Positions 16,618 through 25,004 of a stretch of DNA of 64,000 nt are shown here, piece after piece. This stretch comes from JALNZF01 sp964447405 (GTDB lineage Bacteria > Nitrospirota > UBA9217). Below the pieces are notes generated by a model. That model ran no database searches, had not been told where the DNA came from, and saw nothing but the letters and a program-made list of their open reading frames with translations. The stretch spans positions 696,032 to 760,031 of the forward strand of contig CAYUSP010000003.1 of the NCBI GenBank assembly GCA_964447405.1. The letters run 5' to 3'. The stretch's first letter is position 1; every line of letters begins with the position of its first letter. A program made the translations under genes and the position numbers.

Positions 16618-18252
16618 ATGCCCCTTACCTTTATTGACATAGAACGGCAGAAGAGCTGGCGCATAGGAATCTTTTTCCTCGTTCTCCTCGCGTTGTACCT
16701 CGTGATAGCGGCTCTCTTTGTAACCGCCTTTTTCCCCATTCCCTGGCATGGCGCGCTGCAGTTCTGGTTGATTGTCGGACTGGCTGCGCTGTTCATTGCA
16801 GGGATTCACTTCTGGTTCTCCGCATATGACACGGTCAGGACGGTAATACAAGGCCTCGAAGGCCAGCCGCCCGATCCTCAGGACGACGTGCATACGATGT
16901 TCCTGAACATCATACAGGAGATCCAGGTCGTGACCGGGAGCAAACGGAAGATTCAGTGCACCGTGATTCCCTCATTCTCCCTGAATGCGCTGGCGGTTGC
17001 GGATCTCAGGGGCGAGGCTGCGATAGGAATCACGGAAGGTCTGCTGTCGCGCCTTACCCGGCCCCAGCTCGAAGCGGTCATCGCGCATGAAGCGCACCAC
17101 ATCCTTTCAGGGGATTGCCTGGAAGCCACCGTAGCTGCAAGCCTGTTCGGCACGTATGTATCTGCCATTGAAAAAATGAGCGCGACGTCACAGGGCCGGG
17201 CCTTTGCGTCGCCCACGCTCCTGCTGGCCTGGCTGCTGATGAAACTGAGCCAGCTCCTGAACATGTTCATTTCTCGCGAGCGCGAGTACCGGGCCGACGC
17301 CGCAGCTGTACGCATGACCAGAAACCCCATCGCGCTCGCAGAGACACTCTATATGCTGTCGCGAAGCTGGCGGGGCGCTGGTTTTATCGGCAGCGGATAC
17401 GAAATGCTCTGTATCGTGAATCCCCGATCAGCGTTCATGGACGAAACCGAAGGATTCTGGGCCGACCTGCTGTCCACGCATCCTCCGCTCCGGAAAAGGA
17501 TGGACATTCTGCTTTCCATGGCGCATGCGAACATCGCTGAATTGGATGCCCGTTCAGCGGGGGCAGCAGATCACAAGCCGACAAAGGTGGAACTTCGATA
17601 CTATGCCATGAATCCCCAGCAAAAGTGGCAGGGGCCGTTCACGCCGGCAGAACTCGGCGAACTGCTGTGGTTGTCGCCCCTTACCTGGGTCACGCAGGGC
17701 AAGAATCATCCCGTGGACCGCGCTTCGAAAGAGCCTTCCCTCAACGCCATTTTCATGGCTAAACTTGCCTCGCAGGAGCGGCCTCTTTCGGATTTTTCCT
17801 GCCCTGCCTGCAGCCAGCAGCTCGTTATAAGTTCTTATGAAGGCACTCAGATCTATCAATGCAGATTTTGTTCCGGCATTCTGGTGGATATGATGAAAAT
17901 ACCCCGGATCATCGCTCGAACAAGCCGGGAGCGTCTGTGCTCGGAGAGGATCGTATCTCTTGCCAAGGCAGTCGCTTCGGCAAATCAAATGAAAGTTACG
18001 CTTCAGAAACACGCTGCGGGTGGGCATAAGGCGGTTGCGCTTCTGCCGTGCCCGAAATGCGGCAATCCCATGTTCAGGTGCTTTTACAGCCAGGCCCACC
18101 TGATTGAAATAGACCGCTGCAGTTTCTGCAGCCTCACATGGTTCGAGCAGGACGAGCTCGAAATGCTGCAATGCATGATAGAGCACAGGTTGATGCCGGA
18201 TGTCACCGGGCAGGAACAGATTACTCTGCCAACTGCTGAAGCATGGATTTAA
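16618..18252 (+). CDS. M48 membrane metalloprotease with GYF_2-like and zinc-ribbon domains
   Basis: 544 residues. Two membrane helices (about 16-38 and 48-68) precede an M48 peptidase with HEAHH (157-161) as the zinc site and a downstream REYRADAAAVRM third-ligand motif. Around 320-375 a RYYAMNPQQKWQGPFTPAEL segment matches the GYF_2 pattern. The C-terminal third has two cysteine sets, CPACSQQ/CRFCSG and CPKCG/CSFCS, like TFIIB-type zinc ribbons. HtpX-type enzymes degrade membrane proteins. The extra domains probably recruit substrates, which is an inference. It pairs with lemA. Confidence 0.85.
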   Translation: MPLTFIDIERQKSWRIGIFFLVLLALYLVIAALFVTAFFPIPWHGALQFWLIVGLAALFIAGIHFWFSAYDTVRTVIQGLEGQPPDPQDDVHTMFLNIIQEIQVVTGSKRKIQCTVIPSFSLNALAVADLRGEAAIGITEGLLSRLTRPQLEAVIAHEAHHILSGDCLEATVAASLFGTYVSAIEKMSATSQGRAFASPTLLLAWLLMKLSQLLNMFISREREYRADAAAVRMTRNPIALAETLYMLSRSWRGAGFIGSGYEMLCIVNPRSAFMDETEGFWADLLSTHPPLRKRMDILLSMAHANIAELDARSAGAADHKPTKVELRYYAMNPQQKWQGPFTPAELGELLWLSPLTWVTQGKNHPVDRASKEPSLNAIFMAKLASQERPLSDFSCPACSQQLVISSYEGTQIYQCRFCSGILVDMMKIPRIIARTSRERLCSERIVSLAKAVASANQMKVTLQKHAAGGHKAVALLPCPKCGNPMFRCFYSQAHLIEIDRCSFCSLTWFEQDELEMLQCMIEHRLMPDVTGQEQITLPTAEAWI

Positions 18253-18267
18253 AGGACGCGAACATAC

Positions 18268-18942
18268 ATGATCACGATTAAGTTATTTGCGAATCTGAAG
18301 GACAAGGCAGGAAAGAGCGAGCTGCATATAGCTGCACAACAACTCACCCTATCAGACCTTATTGAGCGGATTGCCCGGGAGCATCCCGCCCTGTCCGAAA
18401 TGCTATCCTGCGGCAGGATCATTGTATCTATCAATCAGGAGCTCGCGGGCAGGGATGCACTGATCAAGGATGGCGATGAAGTTGCGCTTATGCCGCCGTT
18501 CTCGGGAGGTGGTCCGTCAGCGGGCGTAGTCCGAATACAGAAAGAGCCTTTTTCCATAGAAGAGGAAACAACTCGGCTGAAAACCTCATCAGCGTCCATC
18601 GGAGCGATTGTGGCATTCCTCGGGACTACCCGCGATATATCCAGGAATAAAAAGGTATCCCAGCTGGAGTTCGAACACTATCCCGGCATGGCGGAAAAAA
18701 TGCTTCTCGAGTTGAGAGAGCGGGCGATCAGGGATTATAGGATACTCGATGCGACGATCATACACCGCACCGGCATCATACCCGCGGGCGACGACATCGT
18801 CCTCGTCCTCGTCGCGGCCGGGCACCGCGACGAAGCATTTGCAGCATGCCGCTTCTGCATTGATGAACTAAAGAGAACTGCGCCTATCTGGAAAAAAGAG
18901 ACCACGCCGGAAGGCGAGGTGTGGGTGGAGGAACATCCATGA
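18268..18942 (+). CDS. moaDE: MoaD-MoaE fusion, molybdopterin synthase
   Basis: 224 residues. Residues 1-82 are a ubiquitin-like MoaD ending in PPFSGGG (80-82), and about 88-224 are MoaE with ELKRTAPIWKKETTPEG holding both active-site lysines. MoaD must expose a C-terminal Gly-Gly to carry the sulfur as a thiocarboxylate, but here Pro-Ser follows directly. The comparable mycobacterial MoaX fusion is cleaved after the glycines to become active, so similar processing is likely. The product is molybdopterin for molybdoenzymes. It follows the M48 gene by 15 bases. Confidence 0.92.
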   Translation: MITIKLFANLKDKAGKSELHIAAQQLTLSDLIERIAREHPALSEMLSCGRIIVSINQELAGRDALIKDGDEVALMPPFSGGGPSAGVVRIQKEPFSIEEETTRLKTSSASIGAIVAFLGTTRDISRNKKVSQLEFEHYPGMAEKMLLELRERAIRDYRILDATIIHRTGIIPAGDDIVLVLVAAGHRDEAFAACRFCIDELKRTAPIWKKETTPEGEVWVEEHP

Positions 18943-19063
18943 GGCAGAGGTTAGAAGATTGATGACAGGCAAACCCAATAAAGCTCTTTGGTTCAGACTG
19001 CTATCTTTAATCTCTTGTTAGTCTGTCTTCTGACAGTCTGTTCTTATCGTCTTTTGTGCTCAA

Positions 19064-19483
19064 TTATTTCTTCGCTACTTTTTTCCCGTCCCGGAGGAAG
19101 ACAACGCAGGTTGTGCAGTCCGCGTCCTGCCGGCATCGGGTGGTTTCCCAGCAGGGTTTGCTCTTGTTCGTGAATGCCGTGCAGATTACCCGACGATCGT
19201 CCGGGCAGTCCCGTATCTCCCAGCAAGGTGCGTAATCAAGTAGTTTCTTGATCCCTTCAATGCTGATTTTCTTCGCATGGATCAGTTCACGGATACATCG
19301 CAGCCACTTAATATCATTTTCCGTATAGAGCCGGTTCCTGCGCTCCCGTGTCGGAAGAATGAGGCCGTGCTTTTCATAGAGGCGCAGCGTCTGTGCCGTC
19401 GTCCCGACGAGTTTGGCTGCAATACCCATGGTATAGAGCGGAGCATCCTTGTCTTTCATTGCATCGAGGCTTTCTGGTGCCAT
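19064..19483 (-). CDS. MerR-family regulator with C-terminal two-CW cysteine domain
   Basis: 139 residues. The winged helix (about 14-85) has MGIAAKLVGTTAQTLRLYEKHGLILP and RLYTENDIKWL, as in the HspR branch of MerR. The C-terminal half has seven cysteines in a paired CWEIRDC...C and CWETTRC...C..C pattern (two-CW), likely to bind a metal or Fe-S cluster. It lies 26 bases after ccdA on the same strand, so it probably belongs to that transcript and may control it. A later ATG at 19459 is possible. Confidence 0.85.
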   Translation of the reverse strand: MAPESLDAMKDKDAPLYTMGIAAKLVGTTAQTLRLYEKHGLILPTRERRNRLYTENDIKWLRCIRELIHAKKISIEGIKKLLDYAPCWEIRDCPDDRRVICTAFTNKSKPCWETTRCRQDADCTTCVVFLRDGKKVAKK

Positions 19484-19509
19484 ATGTTTTTTCTGTTCCC
19501 TTCGGATTT

Positions 19510-20226
19510 TTACCGTGGAATAAGGATTGTCATTTTATCCAGAATCAGCAGCACGCCCATGATGATCAGGATGATGCCGCTGGTGATCTTGACTGCCTTG
19601 AAATGTTTTTTTAACACATTGAATGACGAAAGGAAGGCGCTGATGGCGATGGCCGAAAGGATGAATGGTACGCCAAGACCGAGCGAATAAAACATGAGCA
19701 GTGTCATCCCGCTTCCCAGCGTATCGCTCGTCACGGCAAGAGCAAGGACCGATCCCAGAAAAGGCCCGGTGCATGGCGTCCAACCTGCTCCGAAGATCAT
19801 ACCGACGACAACCGTACCCAAATAACCTGCGGGCCGCGATTTAAGACTGAGCTTTGCTTCCTGCTGCAAAAATGGGATGTTGACGACATCCATCACAAAT
19901 ACACCCATGATAATAACCAGCACTCCTCCCACAATACGAATGACATCGAGGTGCTGCGAAAGTATGCTGCCCGCAAGGCTCGCCGTGGCGCCGAGGAGCA
20001 CGAAAATGATCGAGAACCCCGCCACGAATGCCAGTGAATGGAGCAGGGTAATGCTCATGTTCTTCCGGCGCGTCTCCCTGCTGACCAACTCGTCGTAACT
20101 GATCCCGGTTATATAGGAAACGTAGGAGGGGATAAGCGGCAGAATGCAGGGAGAAGCAAAAGAAATAATCCCCATGACGAGTGAGTAAAGCAGGACATAC
20201 GGCGTCAAACCATGCGAAAGGTCCAT
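19510..20226 (-). CDS. ccdA: CcdA/DsbD-type thiol-disulfide transport protein
   Basis: 238 residues with six predicted membrane helices. The two redox-active cysteines are in ASPCILPLIPSY (helix 1) and GWTPCTGPFLGS (helix 4). The protein carries reducing equivalents across the membrane to periplasmic thioredoxin-like partners, for example for cytochrome c maturation. ATG 20226 has GGGAG about 10 bases upstream. A promoter is visible at 20259-20288. The c-type cytochromes and heme-c sensor elsewhere in the window would need such a system. Confidence 0.92.
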   Translation of the reverse strand: MDLSHGLTPYVLLYSLVMGIISFASPCILPLIPSYVSYITGISYDELVSRETRRKNMSITLLHSLAFVAGFSIIFVLLGATASLAGSILSQHLDVIRIVGGVLVIIMGVFVMDVVNIPFLQQEAKLSLKSRPAGYLGTVVVGMIFGAGWTPCTGPFLGSVLALAVTSDTLGSGMTLLMFYSLGLGVPFILSAIAISAFLSSFNVLKKHFKAVKITSGIILIIMGVLLILDKMTILIPR

Positions 20227-20258
20227 GCAGGATAATCTCCCTTTAAAAACAGCAATGC

Positions 20259-20288
20259 ATAATACCAAAGCAGGTCAAATTTAGTCAA
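20259..20288 (-). promoter_or_regulatory. Promoter for ccdA and the MerR-type gene
   Basis: On the minus strand TTGACT (20288-20283) and TATTAT (20264-20259) are 18 bases apart. The slightly long spacer is of interest because MerR proteins act on stretched spacers, though typical values are 19-20. The ccdA ATG is 33 bases downstream of the -10. Confidence 0.5.
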
Positions 20289-20497
20289 GCAATACTTTTG
20301 TTATTCTCGGGTTGATGTGTTCTAAAGTTCAGACTATGCCGGGTTTTTCGCTTGATATTTCTCTGTTGCCGGCACACTCGTTCCGCACGCCATTCCCACA
20401 GACACACGGCATTTTTTTTATTGACAAAGAATGGCAAGTTCACTATTCTTCAGCTCGAATCAATCGCAGCAATTCTGTGCATAGGAGGATCAATTCG

Positions 20498-21124
20498 ATG
20501 TACATCGATCAACCGATACGACAGTTTATGGACAAACTGGCCAGCAAATCTCCCGAACCTGGAGGCGGCAGCGTAGCAGCGCTTACCGGATCGCTCGGTG
20601 CGGCACTGGTAAGCATGGTCTCGAATCTCACCCTCGGTAAGGAAAAATACAAGGACGTTCAGCCTCAGATCGAACAGTTGCTCAAGGAATCGGAAAAACT
20701 GCGAACAGAAATGCAGGACCTCATCCAGAAGGACACCGAAGTATATGGCGCTCTTTCCGAAGTTTACAAGATGCCAAAGAATACTGATGCGGAAAAAGCT
20801 GCGCGCACTGCAAAGATGCAGGTGGCGTTGAAAAATGCCTGCCAGGTTCCCTTTGACATCGGGATGAAATCACTGGAAGTGGCGAAACTCGCCCGTCGCG
20901 CTGCCGATATCGGGAATGTTGGCGCGGTCAGCGACGCGGGCGTGGCCGTGCTGCTCGCCCAGGCCTGTGCGCAGAGTGCCGCGCTCAATGTCAAGATCAA
21001 CGTGAACAGCATCAAGGATGATGCATACAACCAAGACACCTGGACACGCATGCAGGATGTGCTCGGCCAGGTTGCGGCTCTGGAAAAATCAGTGATGGAA
21101 ACGACGTATAAGAAAATGGGCTAA
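20498..21124 (+). CDS. fchA: Cyclodeaminase/cyclohydrolase family protein (FchA-like methenyl-THF cyclohydrolase)
   Basis: 208 residues from ATG 20498, preceded by AGGAGG. It opens with the family signature FMDKLASKSPEPGGGSVAAL and has a second block RAADIGNVGAVSDAGVAVLLAQA. Members hydrolyse methenyl-THF to formyl-THF or deaminate formimino-THF. The neighbour is a FolD-like protein that lacks the residues for the cyclohydrolase step, so FchA probably supplies that step. The all-helical fold is about 200 residues, as here. Confidence 0.88.
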   Translation: MYIDQPIRQFMDKLASKSPEPGGGSVAALTGSLGAALVSMVSNLTLGKEKYKDVQPQIEQLLKESEKLRTEMQDLIQKDTEVYGALSEVYKMPKNTDAEKAARTAKMQVALKNACQVPFDIGMKSLEVAKLARRAADIGNVGAVSDAGVAVLLAQACAQSAALNVKINVNSIKDDAYNQDTWTRMQDVLGQVAALEKSVMETTYKKMG

Positions 21125-21130
21125 AATATT

Positions 21131-21238
21131 GGGTCATGTAGCATGGGTCAAGCAGCAAGGATCCAAGAGCGGGCGGTAACGATCTTGTTTGATGGTTCTC
21201 CCCATGCTACTTGCTACAGTGCTTTTGCTACTTGACCC
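21131..21238. repeat. Inverted repeat between fchA and folD
   Basis: GGGTCATGTAGC (21131-21142) pairs with 21227-21238 with one mismatch, and TAGCATGGG (21139-21147) pairs exactly with 21201-21209. The arms are made of a GTAGCAA/GGGTCAAG short-period unit. It lies inside the presumed fchA-folD operon. Confidence 0.65.
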
Positions 21239-21261
21239 TCTTCGACGAAGGAGAAGAACAC

Positions 21262-22113
21262 ATGTCAGCTAAACTATTAACCGGCAAAGAAGTTGCTCAG
21301 AAGATGGACCAGGATATCCAGAAGGATGTCCAGGAGCTCAAGACGAAGGGTTGCAATCCAGCGCTCAGGATCATGATCGTGGGCGATGCGGAAGATTCGA
21401 TCTTTTACGCGAACAGCGCAAAAAAGATGGCGGAAAAGAACGGCATTGCCTGTGAAATAGAGCAGGTTGCCGGAACTACAAGTCAGGCAGACTTTGTCAG
21501 CACGCTTAAACAGCGGAACGCGGACAAGAACATTCACGGTATCATCGTCATGCGGCCGTTCCCAAAACAGATCAGCGAAGATGTTGTAAAACACATTCTC
21601 GCTCCGGAAAAAGATATTGACTGCTTCAATCCAGTGAACGCCGGCAAGATCATGGCCGGCGATATGACCGGCTTCCCGCCGGCAACCCCCCAGGCAGTCA
21701 TGGAAATCCTGAAATTCTATCAGATCCCCATGAGCGGCAAGGAAGCGGTGGTCATCGGCCGCTCCATGGTTGTGGGCAAGCCTATGTCCATGCTGCTGTT
21801 GGGTGAGAACGCGACAGTCACCGTATGCCACTCAAAAACGCAGGACCTTCCTGGCGTTTGCCGCAGAGCAGACATTCTTGTTGCAGCAATCGGCAAGGCA
21901 AAGATGATCACAAAGGACTATATCAAGCAGGGCGCCACGGTCATGGATGTGGGAATTAATCCGGAAGGTGATAAGTTCGTGGGTGATGTGGACACCGAAC
22001 CGGCAAAGGATGTTGCCGGAGCTATAACTCCGGTCCCCGGTGGTGTGGGCACGGTCACGACGCGTGTGCTGCTCAAGCATGTCGTTAAAGCAGCGAAACT
22101 GCAGAACCCATAA
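21262..22113 (+). CDS. folD: FolD-like methylene-THF dehydrogenase with altered active site
   Basis: 283 residues from ATG 21262 with GAAGGAG upstream. The NAD(P) site (VVIGRSMVVGKPMSMLLL) and fold are clearly FolD. The substrate site differs: where FolD has Y-x-x-x-K (Lys54/56) this protein reads YANSAKK with Ala at that position; VQLPLP is VMRPFP, so the conserved Gln is Met; and KDVDGF is KDIDCF. In characterised enzymes the Lys and Gln are needed for cyclohydrolase activity. It is therefore probably a dehydrogenase that relies on FchA for the next step; this is an inference. Confidence 0.88.
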   Translation: MSAKLLTGKEVAQKMDQDIQKDVQELKTKGCNPALRIMIVGDAEDSIFYANSAKKMAEKNGIACEIEQVAGTTSQADFVSTLKQRNADKNIHGIIVMRPFPKQISEDVVKHILAPEKDIDCFNPVNAGKIMAGDMTGFPPATPQAVMEILKFYQIPMSGKEAVVIGRSMVVGKPMSMLLLGENATVTVCHSKTQDLPGVCRRADILVAAIGKAKMITKDYIKQGATVMDVGINPEGDKFVGDVDTEPAKDVAGAITPVPGGVGTVTTRVLLKHVVKAAKLQNP

Positions 22114-22270
22114 CGAGAGATCAATGGTTTTGGCAAGAACCAAGGACAAAATAGCAGAGCAAAGCAGAAATTCAGGTTTGAAAGCTGCATAGTACGTCGA
22201 ACTTATACCTGTTACCGCCATTCCGGTGAAGAGCGGAATCCGGATTCACCGTTACATCGCATAACATAAA

Positions 22271-22302
22271 AAACCCCCGGGAGATTGCTCCCCCGGGGGT
22301 TT
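22271..22302. terminator. Strong bidirectional terminator
   Basis: An 11-bp GC-rich stem (CCCCCGGG with flanking AAA/TTT) has a 10-base loop, a T-rich tail on the plus side and an A-rich run on the other. It lies between the convergent folD and porin genes and can serve both. Confidence 0.85.
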
Positions 22303-22344
22303 GTTTTTGCTTCCGTATCAGCACAATTACTGTGCGAACACGAT

Positions 22345-23643
22345 TTAGAACGCCATGGTAAGCACGCCCTGGATGTTGGTTGAAGCATCCTTGCCCAGAC
22401 CTGCGCCCGGGATAAGATGGCCGACAACCCAGTTCCAGGTCACGCCATCAGCAAGCTTCCAGTTCGCCTTGAGGTCGATTTCGTTTCCGAGCTCGGAAGT
22501 ATCTGCACCACCAACTTCCTTCTTGTTCGCGACCTTTTCCGTGGCCTGCAGAATCCAGATATCGCCGCCAATGCTCAGGTTCTTTGTAGCTGCGAACATG
22601 GCGCCTGCATTAAGCGCTGTGGTACCGCAGAAGCCCTGGTTCTTCGCGCCGCATGCACCAGCGACCAAGAATTCATAGACCAGCGTGTAGTGAACATCCT
22701 TGTCAAGGAAGGTGACCATTTGATTGAAGTCAGGTGAGGTCGAATTGCGCTTGACGCCGGAACCGCGGGCTACGGTAAAGTTCACCGTGAGAGCATCCAT
22801 CGGCACTTTGCCTTCGATTACGATCTGGTTGCCCTTGAGTTTTGCCGAGGTGGTAGCACCCTTTGCTGTGCCAGACTGCATGTCAAGTTCAGCCTTGAGA
22901 TCGATCGGGCCGACTTTGCCGCCAAAATGCAAGCCGACGTTCGTGGCTTTCGTGTCATAACCGGCTGTATTGAATCCAAAGCCATTTCGACGGTCATTCG
23001 CCTGTAAGATGTTGATACCGGCTGTGGCATCACCAAACTTGTTGGTGGCAACGAGCACATAGGCATCAATGTCATCGCTGGCATTGATCGCTCCCTCGGA
23101 GATCTTCACATCCACTACGCCAAGATGGAGTCCGCCGAAATCAGCATAGGCTACTAAGGCATCGGAACCATACTTGTTGGAACGAATGAACCAAGCATTG
23201 CTGAGCTGAAGGAACATATGACCAGCCTTGAAAAAGACTGGCGTTCCCGGGATCGGGGTCAGGAGCCATGCTTCGCGAAGCTTGATGCGGCTTGCGGGAC
23301 CAGTGGTGGCAACGTAATTGCCAGCTGTATTCGTGCCACCGGTCACTACCGTCGTGGTTCCCTGCTCTGCTTCATATCTGCCGAATGTGTCCCAGTCGTT
23401 CTCGATCGTCACTTTAGCCTTGGCATCGCCTGCCTTGGCATTAATGTCAATGCGAACTCTCTCCTGCGTGCTAACGTCTCTTGTGGCGCTCGTGTCAGCT
23501 GTTGCATCACTAAAATCCAGGTTGTTGAAATTCTTGCTTCTCAAAAATACCTGCCCGCCTATGGTAACATCCGCGGCCAGGGCCACCGTACTGATCATAA
23601 CCATCGCCAGTGCCAACAGTACTACGAAATACTTCTTCATCAT
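22345..23643 (-). CDS. Outer-membrane porin
   Basis: 432 residues. A signal peptide (MMKKYFVVLLALAMVMISTVALA) is followed by alternating polar and hydrophobic beta strands (VTIGGQVFLRSKNF, KVTIENDWDTFGRYE) and ends in Phe (GVLTMAF), the usual signal for Bam-dependent insertion. Glycine and aromatic girdle residues fit a 16-18-strand general or substrate-selective porin. A GGGAGG site precedes the ATG. A 700-base non-coding region lies upstream, so expression may be heavily controlled. Selectivity cannot be told from the sequence. Confidence 0.85.
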   Translation of the reverse strand: MMKKYFVVLLALAMVMISTVALAADVTIGGQVFLRSKNFNNLDFSDATADTSATRDVSTQERVRIDINAKAGDAKAKVTIENDWDTFGRYEAEQGTTTVVTGGTNTAGNYVATTGPASRIKLREAWLLTPIPGTPVFFKAGHMFLQLSNAWFIRSNKYGSDALVAYADFGGLHLGVVDVKISEGAINASDDIDAYVLVATNKFGDATAGINILQANDRRNGFGFNTAGYDTKATNVGLHFGGKVGPIDLKAELDMQSGTAKGATTSAKLKGNQIVIEGKVPMDALTVNFTVARGSGVKRNSTSPDFNQMVTFLDKDVHYTLVYEFLVAGACGAKNQGFCGTTALNAGAMFAATKNLSIGGDIWILQATEKVANKKEVGGADTSELGNEIDLKANWKLADGVTWNWVVGHLIPGAGLGKDASTNIQGVLTMAF

Positions 23644-24356
23644 TCATCCTCCCTTAACATTGATTTTGCCCCGAATTGCTCCGGAACACAAGGTAACCTC
23701 TTTTTTATCTACAACTCAAAATGATGCCGATGCATTATTGCGGTTTATTGGGACAGCACCCCCCCTTTCATCTTTGTATCAAAATTTTGAACAAACGAAG
23801 GATAGAGACTCAAGTCCACATAGTGAGCTGATGTGCATTTCAAATTTTACTGCATTTCTTGTATTTTTTTTGCGGAATCCCTTGCTGCTGCTTTTGGGAC
23901 AACTGATGTATTGCTCAACGCGAACACGTTGGCAATGGTGATATGTAGGTCTGTCAGTGGTTATCATTGATTGATAATTTCATACGAATCTGCCACTAGC
24001 ACAAACAACTACAAACAACGAAATGTGAAAACCGGGGAAGACAAAACACGTGATGCAAGCATTCAATGAGCATTTGGAAGCAATTGAAGTAGGGCAAATA
24101 TAACAAAGTCGCATAGTCAAGTCAAGACTTTTCTACCTCATTGAAATGGGAATAAAACATGATCAGTTGCAGATTACCGAAACTATAAACTCGCTGACTT
24201 GCTGACGTAGAAAAGATTGCCCGCGCATATAACACCATTCATTCATGAAACAGGTCCCAAAAAGTCTGACGTACCTCAGCTGCGATTTGATCAATCAGTC
24301 GGACCTGTGGCTAACCAGTCGCCGCCAATTCCCGGGATCATCATTTCAGTTTCCCC
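23644..24356. other. Long non-coding region upstream of the porin
   Basis: About 710 bases without a convincing gene. Content is AT-rich. The clearest element is a dyad TTATCA-TTGAT-TGATAA at 23961-23977, about 320 bases upstream of the porin start. A short tandem GTCAA run lies near 24116-24130. No tRNA, riboswitch or transposase remnant was recognised. Confidence 0.5.
23961..23977. promoter_or_regulatory. 17-bp dyad upstream of the porin (weak operator candidate)
   Basis: Six-base perfect arms TTATCA / TGATAA flank five bases. Distance to the porin ATG is about 318 bases, long for a direct operator. The regulator is unknown. Confidence 0.25.
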
Positions 24357-24385
24357 TTGCCATCACAAATAACTCATGCTATAAC
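24357..24385 (+). promoter_or_regulatory. Promoter giving a leaderless start at 24393
   Basis: TTGCCA (24357-24362), a 17-base spacer and an extended TGC-TATAAC -10 (24380-24385) are followed after 7 bases by the ATG at 24393. There is no Shine-Dalgarno. Confidence 0.65.
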
Positions 24386-24392
24386 GCTCGTC

Positions 24393-25004
24393 ATGTCAAC
24401 CTCTCCCTCCTTAGAAGAACAGATAACGATGGCGGGCCTCACATACGGACGCCGCCACGACATCGCATACCGCTCCGGCATGGTGCTCCAGGTATGCGGT
24501 GCTGCCTTGCTCGCTGTGCTGTATCCGCTCGACAGCCCGTTCTATACCATAGGCATCATGCTGTTCGAAGCCGGCGTACTGCTTTCTGCAATCTATCTTC
24601 TCGTTTGGATGCGCCCGGTCAAGAAGATAATAGTCGGGTCGGTGATCGCAGGGCTCGTTCTTCAAGTAGTCGGTGCCTTCGCGGCCCCGGAACAATATGC
24701 GGGTCTGGTTCTGCTCTCAGGAATCGGGCTCGTCTGCGCTGGAGCGGCTGGGATGGTCGGCAATGAGGCGTTTTGCTTTGGATACCGTGAAGGCTGGGTG
24801 CTTATGCTGGCTGGATTTCCCGTGATGGTCCTGGCAAATCTGCTGCTCAGAGAGAACCGCATTTTCAATTCGCTGGGTTTCTCCGTTATTTTTTTACTGC
24901 TGCTTTCACTTACAGGCAAGAAGCTAAGGCAGAAATTGCTTTCTTTACCCTCTACAAGCGTTTGCGGGGTGTCGGAGAGGACAGAAGTAAGAAGTAAGAA
25001 GTAA
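24393..25004 (+). CDS. Multi-pass membrane protein, DUF2301-like
   Basis: 203 residues from ATG 24393, chosen from the promoter position. At least six hydrophobic segments are visible (for example GMVLQVCGAALLAVL, IIVGSVIAGLVLQVV, WVLMLAGFPVMVLANLLL). The EAFCFGYREGW motif between helices resembles DUF2301 membrane proteins. The function is unknown. The last residues (SERTEVRSKK) and the stop codon are encoded by the GAAGTAA tandem repeat that borders the next cassette, so the native C-terminus may have been replaced. Confidence 0.65.
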   Translation: MSTSPSLEEQITMAGLTYGRRHDIAYRSGMVLQVCGAALLAVLYPLDSPFYTIGIMLFEAGVLLSAIYLLVWMRPVKKIIVGSVIAGLVLQVVGAFAAPEQYAGLVLLSGIGLVCAGAAGMVGNEAFCFGYREGWVLMLAGFPVMVLANLLLRENRIFNSLGFSVIFLLLLSLTGKKLRQKLLSLPSTSVCGVSERTEVRSKK

